From: Takifugu bimaculatus
Taxonomy: Eukaryota > Chordata > Actinopteri > Tetraodontiformes > Tetraodontidae
Reading direction: 5' to 3'
Length of the DNA: 64,000 nt
NCBI GenBank assembly: GCA_004026145.2
Contig: CP034996.1
Location: forward strand, 7,105,391 to 7,169,390
A program made the translations under genes and the position numbers. Below are positions 12,147 to 25,200 of the stretch, piece by piece. Position 1 is the stretch's first letter; each line of letters starts with the position of its first letter. The notes under the pieces were generated by a model that was not told where the DNA came from, made no database searches, and saw only the letters and a list, made by a program, of their open reading frames with translations.

Positions 12147-15100
12147 ATGGCAGACAGTATGGGGCTCCAGTTTGTCAGCCCCTATGCTTTTGAAGCCATG
12201 CAAAAGGTGGACGTAGTGCGTCTGGCTGCCCTCAGTGACCCAGAACTCAGGTTACTGCTGCCCTGCCTGGTGAGAATGGCCCTCTGTGCTCCGGCTGATC
12301 AGAGCCAGTCTTGGGCCCAGGATAAGAAGCTCATCCTCCGGTTGCTGTCTGGGGTGGAGGCCGTCAACTCCATCGTTGCCCTTTTGTCTGTGGACTTTCA
12401 CGCCTTGGAGCAGGATGCACGAAAGGAGCAGCAGCTCAGGTCTTCACAACTTTTCTGTCATGATGTGATCACTACTGCAGCCTGGTTATAAAATGAGTTT
12501 TATGTTTTTGCCTTTGTTTTTTTTATATTCATCAAAAAGCCCATGATGTGTGACATCATGGCATTTATAAAGTGTCTTCTTTTTTTGCCAGGCACAAGGC
12601 TGGTGGCGCCAATGCAGAAAGCATCCTTGTGTCGCAGCTCCAGCATGGCCTAACCCTGGAGTTTGAAAACAGTGATCCTCTCAGGAGACTCCGACTGACC
12701 CTCAGCGAACTCTTGGCCATCATGAACAAGGTAGCCAATCACATTAGGAGCAGTGAGAAGTCAAAAAGGGTCATCTTGAATATCTCCCACACATTTGAGG
12801 GTTGTGTTGGCAGGGACTGTCTTGTGCTTTGTCTGTAGTTATCCAGTAATTACAGGCTGTACTTGGGTTAAGGGTGGATTTTGCTCCTTGTGTGCAGTAT
12901 TGTCTATTGTTTTTCAGGTGGTAGACTCCAATGGAGAATTTTTCTTGAAGTCTTCGGAGCTCTTTGAAAGCTCTGTTTACTTGGAGGAAGTGGCTGACGT
13001 TCTCTGCATTTTACAAGCAGGTACCAGAATTCTTTCCTGTATCTTTTTGAAACTGTTCTATGTTCAGCTCTTGTTGAACAGCAGTTTGCATTTTCCCATG
13101 TTATTAATTAGTGTTTCTCACCACACCCTGAAAATTAAGTTAGTTTATATCACCAAATCACAACAGAAGTCATTTCATCATCTTTCTGATAGAACATGTC
13201 TGGACCGTGTTCTTTTAATAAGTACGGTAATGACGGAACGGATGGCATTTTAAGCAAAGATATGTTGTTTGTTTTGTTAATGAGAGTTCTGACTGCCTCT
13301 GCTGACTCCATCTGTCTGGAATTTGCTTGTTTTTTGCGCTGTCTCGACTGCCAGAAAGCCGTGTCAGTGTTGCTAGGATACGCCTGCCACTCTACCAAGA
13401 TTGTTATGGTGGCAAAAAAGGAAAAGTGATCACAGGAGCATAGAAAAGAATGAAAAAATAAGAGAAAGAAATGTCTCCATTATTCATGAGGAACCACTGA
13501 GGTCAAGCAGCCTGGGTCAGCAGGGGCGAGAGGCTTCAGAGGAGATGGACATTAATAAAGGCATTAATTACCATACTGATTTCTAAACTCAAAACTGCTT
13601 GATAGAAAGTACAGTGGGACCTCTACTTACGATATTAATTTCCAGAAGTTGTTTCGTAACCTGAAAATTACGTAAGTAGAGACACGTGTTTCCATGTAAA
13701 TGCCCTAATCCGTTCCAAGCCCTCAAAAATTCGGACATAATTTTTTTATAAATCATAAAAATGCATCAAAACATGTAACAAATACATGTTACAATTAAAT
13801 TACCGCACAATAAATGTAGGAATTCAGTGCAAGGCTTCTCTAGGAACAAAATTAACTTTATTATAGGCTAATCTTACATTAGCCATCATTACTAGCAACG
13901 AACGTTAACACTTGTGGTAACACCGCCATCTAATGGACAAACATTCGAACACCCACAATAAATAAAAGTTAAACGAAGACGACGCTGGGATACATACATA
14001 CCTGTACATATTGACGTCCCTCCTAGCCAATGGGATGACAGGAAAATGCTAGGCGATAGCCAATGGCAGAGCAGCTACAAGCAAGTTTGCGGTCGCTAAA
14101 CTCCGCGACTAGCAGCGGGAGTATATTTTTGCCTTTCATATCCTGAAATTTCTTTCATAACAAGAAGGCAATATTTTCCCGTTGAGACGTGTCGTAACCT
14201 GAAAATTCCGCATGTAGAGACGTTCGTAAGTAGAGAGGTTCCACTGTATTGTGGAGGCACTTGTAGGTCTGCCCCCCCACTCAAACTGTGATTGCAGGCT
14301 GCTATAAAAGCTAAGTTCATCATATTTAGCCTTTACTGTAATAGAAACAGTTTAAAAAACAAACTTATCTGGTTTATTTAGAACAAGATTAAAATAATGT
14401 GATAACGCTGTCAACCCAGGGAAAACACTGAATTTTAATGATGATACTGTTTACGTCCAACAATGTCGCTTATATTGGCTGCGCTACATTAGCTGCATGT
14501 GCCAGATGTTCCGCTGTGTCTAGTTCTTGTTTTCAGCCTGGCTTTTATTCATGTTTACCTTTCTCAGAGCTGCCCTCCCTGCTACCCATTGTGGATGTTG
14601 CAGAAGCTCTTCTTCACGTCCGTAACGGAGACTGGTTTTTGTGTCTGTTGGTTGCTAATGTCCCCGACAGCTTCAATGAAGGTAATTCTTCAGTTTCCTA
14701 CTTCTACCGATAAGTAAGCTGGCTAATTACAGGTAGCACATTTTTCCAGTCAGGACTGCATGGTTAGGTGATGTGATTTGATTTTATGGAGTTCTAATTC
14801 ATACTAGATCAGGGGTGGGCAAACATTTTGATTCGTGGGCCACATTCTAACATTTGACAAAGGGGCCGGACCAGGAGCAGATGGATGGATGGAGTGCTTT
14901 GGTAACCTCACCTCATTGGAGAAAAATACACATCTTGGGATATGGAGAAAACATGTGCTTTAATTTCAAATGAAAATGAAGAGAAGCATTACAACAAAAT
15001 ATCTGACTTTGGAATGAGTCTTAAAACACTTAAAATCAAATGAATAAAATGTGCCTTTTTAAAAAAAATTAATAACCATTTCTATTTTAAAGCACTGAAA

Positions 15101-18100
15101 GTTCTGTTATCCTTCAGGATATCACCATCACTCTCCTCCTGACTGTGTTTTTTCTAGTGGGAAAACACCAGAATTGCAGTGAAAATATATAACATCAACA
15201 AGGTTTATTCATTTAATTTTTCAAGTTTGGCGGGCCGGATTAAAACGTTTAACGGGCCGCGTTTGGCCCCCGGGCCGTAGTTTGCCCATGCCTGTACTAG
15301 ATCAATACCAAAACTAACTTTTTCGAAAGAAACCATGACTTTTTATTCATGCCTAAAACTTTTGAATGGCAGTTTGTCGAGGTCTGATCAAGAATGGAGA
15401 GCGTCAGGATGAGGAGAGTGTGGGTGGCCGACGCAGGACAGAAGCCCTGAGACGACTGTGCCAGATGAACCCCTCTCAGGCCCTGAACATCAGAGCTATG
15501 GTGGTCAGTTCCAATTAGAGGCAGTTCACCGGACTGCAGTATTGCTAATCAGTAACATTACAGTTTAGCATTAATTTAATTCATCACATTCCCATCCGCT
15601 GTTTGGCAGTTTACTGGTTGTGTTCATTTTTCTGTGTCTTTGTTAAACATTTTGAATGGAATTATGCGTTTGCCAGGTGGAAGAGTGCCACCTGCCTGGT
15701 TTAGGTGTGGCTCTGACTCTGGACTACAGGCCGGACACAGCAGATGATGCCGTCAGTCCTCTGGTCTCTTATGTAAGTGGCCTCCTGTTGGGGACTAACA
15801 GCAAAGTCCGAACCTGGTTCAGCATGTTTATTCGTAATGGACAACAGGTGAGAAGAATTTTGTGTCATTAATTTATTTCAGGTTTTCCTCAAACTTTTAA
15901 CCCCTTTTCTTTTCAACAGCATTGTGGTTGTGCTGTCTCATGTGAATGGTAAAGTGCAGCAGCTAACATGTCTTTTTCTCTCTCTGCCTTGTCTCTCCGA
16001 ACTCTTAGAGGAAGAGAGAAAGCAGCTCGGTGCTGTGGCAGATGCGTCGGCAGCTGCTCCTGGAGCTGGTTGCCATCTTGCCACGCTCCCGCAGCACACA
16101 TGGCCCCAATGATGGCGATAATGAAGGCAGCGCCGGGTACTCGGGCCTCAGAGAGGCGCATGTGGTGAAGGCTAGCGCTCTGCTCAGACTCTACTGCGCT
16201 CTCATGGGTATTGCTGGGCTCAGGTTGGTTCAGGAGGACTGAATAGAAGCACTTCTGATATGTGAACCTATTTTCTCTGTTTAGTCCCTATCAAACTGCA
16301 TAAATATTCCACGTTGTTCCGGGACATGCCTGGCTTTCAGGTAAATGACCCTGCAAGTTGGGAAATTTGTGGCTCGCCTCAGCCGTTCATATGAGAGGTG
16401 TCCCGCGGGGTTCCGCTAAATTACTCGATGACCTTGACGTACCTGCCCAGACCGAGGACAGCGAGAGCTGCTCCCATTAGATTGGGCTTCCTGTTGATCT
16501 CCCCGAGACTGACCTCTGGAGGGCAGATATTTCCATTTTTACCCTCAAACAAATCACTTGAGCAGCTACACAATCTTTAATTACGTCATGCTCGGGACAT
16601 CCCACCAATCAGGGAACCCTGATGTTAGCAGCGCATGTACAACAGTTTATGTACAGGTTGTTTTGGGCTGATACTAATTCTGCCCCTTAGAGTTACCCCT
16701 TTGTCTAGGCCTGCCACATAAAGGGTGGGCTCAATCTGCCTTAAAAAATCCTGCGTCGACGTGAAACTTGCTAATGTTTTTGTGAGATTGTAATAAATGT
16801 TTGAATGGCTTCCCTCTGCAGACCTACAGATGAGGAGGCAGAGCAGCTCTTGCAGTTGATGACCAGCCGACCCCCAGCCACCCCTGCAGGCGTCCGCTTC
16901 GTCTCTCTGTCCTTTTGTAAGCTGCTGGCCTTTCCACATTTGGTCAGGTACATAGAACCACTCCGGTAAACTGTTCTTTAAACACACAGAGCTGTCTTCA
17001 GTTTACTGAAGAAGTCCCGCCTGTAGGTGCTGTAGCTTTATCATTCTTGGAGGTGCACAGTGAAAACCTTCTCCGTCCTCTCTCCAGCACTCCAGAACAG
17101 GAACAAGCTGATGGTCATGTGGCTCAGCTGGATGATCAAAGAGGAAGAATACTTTGAAAGGTAAAGCAATGCTCTGCAAATACGCTACTGAGGCATTAGA
17201 ATAATCATTTACTGCAAGTATGGGGTAGTTTGCATTTCTCAATTAAAGAAAGTGCAATGCTTATTTCTGCTGTTATAACAACTATGATGAAGACTGCAGA
17301 GCTGATAAATGAAGACGAAATGAGGACGTACATGAAGACTATCTCATATACCCCAGTGTTTTTATAATGCGGCGCTATTCCAGCCTTTAACTATTTATTA
17401 AAGTGCGTTTTGGTTTTTTTTCCGGTTGATTTTCTTTCAAATTGTTTTCGATCATTTCAGCTTTTATTTTTGGGATTCATATATTGTTATTACCAATTGC
17501 AATAACATCATTTTATGACTGTAGCTCTTAGTTTCATTGATGCTTAGTCCATAACTAGATCTAAATTCTAATGTGTCTCACGTGGTGATGAACCAAACTT
17601 TGTCTGTGGCTGACTATGATGTTTAAATGAGTGTCCTGTAGTACGCCCGATTAGCCTTTATTTATTTTTTCGGACTAACCTCGTCTGCACGTGTGTGTCC
17701 TCCTGACAGTGCTGCAGGCGTGGCTGCTTCTTTCGGAGAGATGTTGTTACTGGTTGCCATGTATTTCCACAGCAACCAGCTCAGCTCCATCATTGAGTTG
17801 GTGTGTTCTACGTTAGGGATGAAGGTAAGGGCCATTGGCCTTGGCCTGGCTGCTCCACTGAAGCAGAGACGCACACACACACACAGACAGACAGACAGAC
17901 GACATCTGCTAATACACTGGACTCTGCTTCCAATGTATTCAGTTACTTATCATGTACTCATTTATTATTCTAAGTAGGTTTTTTGTCCCCATATATTTTC
18001 CTCAAAGATGTGTTTTTTGATTTAAAGCATGATTGTTTGCACCCATAGGAGAAACTATAACATTCAATGTTGGGCCTCTCCTATAGGATTTTTTTTAATG

Positions 18101-19230
18101 ATCTCCTTTCTACAGATCGCCATCAAACCGAGCTCTCTCAGCAAGATGAAGACTATTTTCACACAGGAGATCTTTACAGAACAGGTGTGTGCAGTCCAGG
18201 TAGTTCCTAAATGCTAATTTTAGCGCAGCACTTGGTTCCAACGTCCACTATCACTTAATTGAATTTCTTATCATTGGAAAATGCAGTGAATTCATATTAG
18301 TGATTTCAATTAAAATACCCATTACCAGTACAGCGTAATGTTGTTTGCTGCTTTTGAAGGTACAGGTAATAAAAGTAGATATTTGCAGGTTGTACAGATG
18401 GTTATACCAGGCTGTTTTAGCTATAGTTTGTATTTTGCCATATTTTCCCGACTCATAGAGCTTATATTTGAGTTGAAGGTAACTATTTCACAGTATAACT
18501 GCTCCTGTTTTTAATCAGTCCGGCATGTATCTCATACAATATTAGCCTAAGTCATTAACGGTTAAAAATCAAACATTTCCATTGTGATACTTAGGTGGTG
18601 ACCGCTCATGCTGTGAGGGTTGCAGTGACCAACAGTTTAAGCGCCAACATCACAGGGTTCCTCCCCATTCACTGCATCTATCAGCTGCTTCGGAGCCGAG
18701 CCTTCACCAAGCACAAAGTGTCCATCAAGGTCGGGACAAGTGCACTCTTTCGGAACCGCGTACATCATAAACTGCTGAGGGAAAACTTTAATTTGCTCGT
18801 GCCATTCTTCTTTGCATCCTTCAGGACTGGATCTATCGACAGCTGTGTGAGACCATAATGCCAATTCACACTCAGCTGATTCCCTTAATTGATGCCTACA
18901 TCAATTCCATCCTCACTCCAGCATCCAAGGCCAATCCAGAGGCCACTAACCAGCCAATCACTGAGCAGGAGATCCTTAATGTCTTCCTGAGCTCTGCTGA
19001 AGTAAGTCACTACTTTAGATTCATGATGATTGCTCTTATTGTTATTAATATTGTTGGTTTGTGATGGTGTGTGTGGATATTTAAAGACAATGTTTTCCTT
19101 TCCAGTTTGTTTTATTTAAACATAATTTATGGTTAGCTCTACTTTCACATCTTTTATTATTCCTGTAGCATTTTTCAGGTACTCTATGGATTTGTATTCC
19201 CTCTAATTTCTCATAATTTATTATCACCAT

Positions 19231-19279
<49 letters not shown>

Positions 19280-22200
19280 TAGCGTCTTTTACAATCAGAA
19301 TTGTTTCAAGGCGCTTTCCAGAATCCCAGGGCCTAACCCCAGACAAGTGGCAAGGAAAAACTCCCTTTAACTTTAACAGGAAAAAACCTTGAGCAGGACC
19401 AGGCTCATGTAGGGGGACCCTCCTGCTGATGGTCGGCTGAGTAGAGAGAGAGGATAAGGGGGAGGATAGGAGGAGGATAGAATGGAGAGGAGAGGAGAGG
19501 AGAGGCATAGAGCATAGAATATACATACAAAAATACATTATATTGAATTAAATTTAATTGAATAAGCTGCTGGTTGAGAGGGTCAGCGGAGGTCAGTATG
19601 CAGCTCTGAAGGCGGTGATACCTGTAAATGGATATAGAAGGGGGGTGAGCAGAAAAACTACACAGGAAATAGCATTACTAGTCTACTTGATGAGGAGGAG
19701 AGGGAGACCATTTCCCAGTGGGGTGACAGAGGCCTGTCAGGTGATCATGTTTCCGGACCCCGGCAGCCTCGACCTATAACAGCATAGCTAAGATGTGACC
19801 TAATGATTAGACGACTCCCTAAGTATCATAATTTGTCTGTCTATGATAATAACTGGAACTACAGAATTAACAACAATAAGCTTTTTCAAAGAGGTAGGTT
19901 TTAAGTCTAATCTTAAAAGTAGCGATGGAGTCAGCCTCCCGTACTTGGACAGGGAGCTGGTTCCATAGCAGGGGGGCCTGGTAACTAAATGCTCGGCCCC
20001 CCATTCTACTACTAGAAACTCTGGGAACCACAAGTAGACCAGCATTCTGAGAGCGGAGCGGTCTATTGGGATAGTAAGGTATCACTAGCTCCTCCAGGTA
20101 GGATGGAGCTAGGCCTCTGAGGACCTTGTAGGTCAAAAGAAGGGTTTTAAAAATTATTCTAAATTTAAGAGACGCCAGTACAGGAGTTATGTGATCTCTT
20201 TTGTCAATACCTGTCAGAACTCTGGCTGCAGTATTTTGGATCAGCTGGAGGCTTCTTAAAGAGTTTTTTGGACACCCTGATAACAAAGAATTACAATAGT
20301 CCAGCCTGGAAGTAACAAAAGCATGAATTAACTTTTCAGCATCATGGTGGGTCAGTAGTTTTCTAATCCTTGTGATGTTCCTCAGGTGTAAAAAGGCACT
20401 TCTAGAGACTAATTTAATGTGTGAGCTGAAGGAGAGATTTTGATCAAAAGTTACTCCAAGATTCCTCACAGAGAGACTAGATGTTAATGAGATACCATCT
20501 AGAGTGATCATGTGATCTAATCTATCCCTGAGAGGTTCAGGACCAAACACCATGACCTCAGTTTTTCCTGGGTTAAGGAGAAGGACATTTGAAGACATCC
20601 AGGACTTTATGTCTTTAAGACAGGTCTGGAGCTTCACTAACTTCTCTGTCTCCTCTGGTTTCATGGATAAATAAAGCTTAACAATGAAACTTTATCCCAT
20701 GCTGCTGGGAATAATGTTCCCTAAGGGAAGCATGTACAAGGTGAAAAGGATTGGTCCAAGTACAGAACCTTGAGGAACTCCATGGCTAACCCTACTGTAT
20801 GAAGAGGGAACACCATGGACATGAGCAAACTGGTATCTATCATGATAAATATGATCTAAACCAGTCTAGTGTTGTCCCTTTAATCCCAATCACATGTTCC
20901 AGTCTCTGTAACAGGATGCTGTTATTTGATATTTAGGATCCTCACTGCTGATGTCAATTTTATTGCCGTCTTTGAGTTGTTGCTGGTTTTTTGTTAGCAG
21001 GGGGAGGGCAGCCGTGGAATAGCACGCCAACGCTACTCTATTACCACCCAACTCCTTATCCTCTACTACATCCTCTCCTATGAGGAAAACCTGTTGGCCA
21101 GCACCAAACAACTAGGTATGTTTGAAACCAAATGAGACTTGTCTCTCTTAGGTTCTCATCCGTCTGCCTCATGTGCATCTGTTTTTGAGAAGCAGGGGTA
21201 AGTGAGAAAAGCAGGTATTGATCTGATTTTGGACGTGCATTTTTCCCCTTTCTTTGCTACTTCACAGAGAAGAGAGGCAGGAAGCCAAATATCTAATCGA
21301 CAGGATCTTAGGATAAATAGGATGACTGTAGGTTAGATTGAGTACGGTATTAGTCATTAAGCTAGTCAGTTTTTCTTCTCTCCCATGACGAGCGCTGTTC
21401 TTGTCCTTCATTAGGCCAGATTTACGTGCAAGTTTATGCCCCCGTCTTTAATTGCTGTGTTTACTCAAGTGCTTCAGCAGCCTTCAAGAATAGAGTAATG
21501 AAGCCCATCAGCAGTGCTAATGAAGCATCATGGATGAAAAATCACCTCTGTTCCCTGAACACATCAGCACGACTCTGGTGTCCTTGCAACAGCAGATACA
21601 TCTGTCTTTCCCTCTCCTTTTTTATGTTGTGTCATATGCTTCACAGGTTTTTTAACTCTTGACCTTTTCCTCTTGTTGTGTTTGCAAGCCCTGATGCAGA
21701 AAAAGCCAAAGTCCTACTCGGCAGCCTTGATGGATCAGATTCCAATCAAGTACTTGGTTACCCAGGCCCAGGGGCTGCAACAGGAGCTGGGAGGTGACGT
21801 CAAGTCTTGATGAATCAATTAATGCCGTCAATTTTTTAAACATCTGTGCATTATGAATCAAATCAATACCATGATTTTATAGACAGAAATCAGTTCAGCA
21901 TAAAGCATCATATGGTTGATCACAGCAATTTAAAATAAGTCCTGAAGGGTCTTTGAAAATCCATTCTTTTATGTTTGAAGGCTCGATTGTTGTGCTCGAT
22001 TGTCTCCAGGTCTGCATTCTGCTCTGCTGAGGCTGCTGGCAACCAACTACCCCCACCTCTGCCTCGTGGAGGACTGGATGTGTGAGGAGGAGGTGACTGG
22101 TACCCTGCCTCTGCTGAGGAAGATGATGTTGCCCATCAGTACTTGCAAATACACACAGAACCAGCTCCACCAGGGTGAGGAGGGCGGTGGGAAAAGAGAC

Positions 22201-25200
22201 TTGTGCACGTTTATCAGGGTGAAAGCTGACAGAATATAGAAACAAACTAGAAATAATAAGAAAATCAAATATGTACAGTACTTTATATCTCTATAGAAGC
22301 ATCTGACTTTAAAATCCTGCACCATTGAGATGGCAGGTCCAGGTCAGGTTGGATCTGCTTCTGCATGATATTTCTCAAGTAAAAGCTGTCAGTGTTTAAT
22401 CTAAAAGATTAGAGGATTAGACTGTCATCGACTTTCCTTTCTAAAATAAGAAACGGAGCAACAAATGCATCACAGTATTAGCTTTATTTTCTCCGCAGCC
22501 TTTCAGAAATTGCCGTCTAGCAGTCCCAGGCTGATGCGGATCCTTGAGCGTTTAACCCTGCTCTCACCTGGAGATCTGATCCCTTACGCTGAGGCCCTCA
22601 CCTCCAGCATGGCTCTGCTGCTGGAGCCTGCTGTCCCTCGTCGCATTCTTCAAACAGTCAACAAGCTCTGGATTAGCCTCAATACTGTAATGCCCCGCAG
22701 GTACGCGCTTTGGATGTAATTAGGTGTTGTTTCTTACTGCATCGTATTTGGGGATGCACGGGGAAGATGTTTCGGAGCTAATCCAGATAAGTGTTAACGG
22801 AGCTGAATTAGCTGCTTCTGGTTGCTGATCAAAATCAGATTATGATCATGGGGGATTTTTTGTCTGTGTGTCTTTTGTTTGGTTGAAAACCTATATTTAT
22901 ACTTTCTTCTGAGGAGGGATGGATTTTCAGGTGATGTAGCAGTTTAGAGGAAAGCCTGAGATGTATTTTCTCACTCTGAAGGCAAACATTTGGCCACACT
23001 ACTGGCCCCAGGGGTGGCCTTTCCTGGATATTACTACTTTACATACAGTATTAGGAAAGTGTTAGCTGGGTAAATGAATAAGAACCATTGGTATCTGTTT
23101 TTACTGGCTTAAATTGTAGCAGCAGAACTATAGTTGAGACTGATGCCCAGAGCGCTGATGTCCAGTTCAAGAAGGCTTTGAGCTTTACACTGTTGGCTGT
23201 GTTGAAAGGGTCACTAATTCATAATCAATGGATCCATATATGTGGCAGCAACTAATTTATCCAAGGAATCAATATGTAGGTTACAATTAAGTAAGAGACT
23301 TCTAAATCCTAGGATAAGACTTATATTTTCGCTTTGCTTGCGTATTGCAGATTGTGGGTGATGACAGTGAATGCTCTGCAGCCTTCGGCTAAATTACTGG
23401 GGCAGCAGAGATACACCCAGAATGACCTGATGGTGGACCCTCTCATTGTTCTGCGCTGCAATCGGAGAGTGTACAGGTCAGAAGATCACACTTTCTTCAG
23501 CTGCAGTTATGATGGTTGTCTTGTTTTCATGCATATATTTGAGTTCAGGAGAATTACTTCTGGCTTTGTTTAGTCTGTGTAAACATTTCTTTTTAAAGTG
23601 AATGAGTTCCAGTGTAAAATGTGTTGGCAGGTGTCCCCCTCTGATGGACATTGTTCTTCACATGCTGAACGGCTACTTGCTGGCCTCAAAGGCCTACTTA
23701 CACTGTCACCTCAAGGAAACGGCAGGACTTTGATCGACAGAGCCAGACCATTTCTAACCAGGGGGGGTCTGGACAGTCAGACACACCTGAGGTCACCAGG
23801 GAGGAGCTAAAAAATGCACTTCTGGCAGCTCAGGTAGTTTAAACTACTAACGTGGATGGAACAGCCTCTCAGACTCTGAATATAGAAACATCAAAGATGT
23901 CATGAACTCGAGTTGATCTGGTAAACATCTGTTTATCTCCAGGACAGTGCAGCGGTCCAGATTCTGTTAGAGGTCTGTCTGCCAACCTCAGAAGAGCAAC
24001 AACTTGGGGCCACCAACGACACCCTGCTGACCAGCATCAGGGGTCCCGCGTCAGTCAAGTCAAAAGAGGGAAGCCTGGGAGCGACTGGCAGCAGATATCC
24101 CGAGGACGCAGAGATGGAGGGAGGCTTACTCAGCGATCTGAGGGAGGTGCAATGTCTCATCTGCTGTTTGCTGCATCAGATGTTCATTGCTGATCCCAAC
24201 ATTGCCAAGTTGGTGCACTTTCAGGTAGGACAGTAGAAACAGTGCAGATGTGCGCTGCAGCTTGGGTATTGGTTTGCAACGCTCAAAAAAGAAAGGAGAC
24301 TAAATAAAAATGTTGATATGAATAGTTCTGTGCACATGCTCCTGCCTTTTATTGTTGGTCGGGTATTTTCCCATGATGCCTTAATAATAGCCGGCCTGGA
24401 TGTTCAGAAAGTTTCCAGACGTCGCTTCACCGGTAGTGCAGTGGGAGCATGATAGCAGGGCTAAGGCCGCTGAAAAGAAGTTCCCTTTTGGAAGATGAGC
24501 TTAGTCATGCCCCTGTTAGTTGTCAAATTCTGTCAAATGCGTGTCAGGAAACTGGAGACCGTCAGAAGTTGGACATCAGTCCAGACACATTATGTGACAG
24601 GAGGAGTGACGTCCACTGATGTCTGTGCTGTTGGAGAGAAAAGTAATGTGTGATTGAGGGACGCGCCCCTTTATTTATTAATGATCGAAGGACTTTTTTC
24701 AATGAGTCGGCTAAACGTGTGAATTTCACAGAGAAACATTGCACGTTTGACGTAAACTTGTTTGAGGCTCTCGGATAATAAAATCCCAGACGATTTTAAA
24801 ACTCTTGGAGGTCACCCTCGACGTCGTCGGTGTTGGGCCCGCGGAACCTGAGTGAGGTCGTGTTGATGTCATAAAGCCTGGTGCCCCCATGGTCCCAGGG
24901 TCCTTAACGGAGATTTTTTCTTGCATCCTTAATTCCGGCTAACGTGTAGATAAATAAGGACCATCTGAAGGCAACGGAAGCTGCACCCCCTCCATGTTTT
25001 TATGTTTCAAGTGTCTTAGGAATTTCTGGTACTTGTGGTGTACATAAAGTGTGTATCGTACGTTATTAATTGCCATAATTTGAAACTACAGTCATCACAA
25101 GTGTCCTGTTCTGCCCCTGCTCCCTCCTCTCCCAGGGTTACCCTCAGGCCCTGCTTCCTCTCACTGTGGCCGGAATCCCCTCCATCCACATCTGTCTGGA

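Noticed and set aside
19233..19268. (CAAT)n as an independent microsatellite
   Set aside because: It joins directly to the LINE 3' end and recurs at 63973 with the same junction, so it is the LINE tail.
23761..23767. G7 homopolymer as the cause of the exon 19 frameshift
   Set aside because: The original frame already stops at 23731, and the sequence on both sides of the G7 run reads in one frame, so the indel lies upstream.
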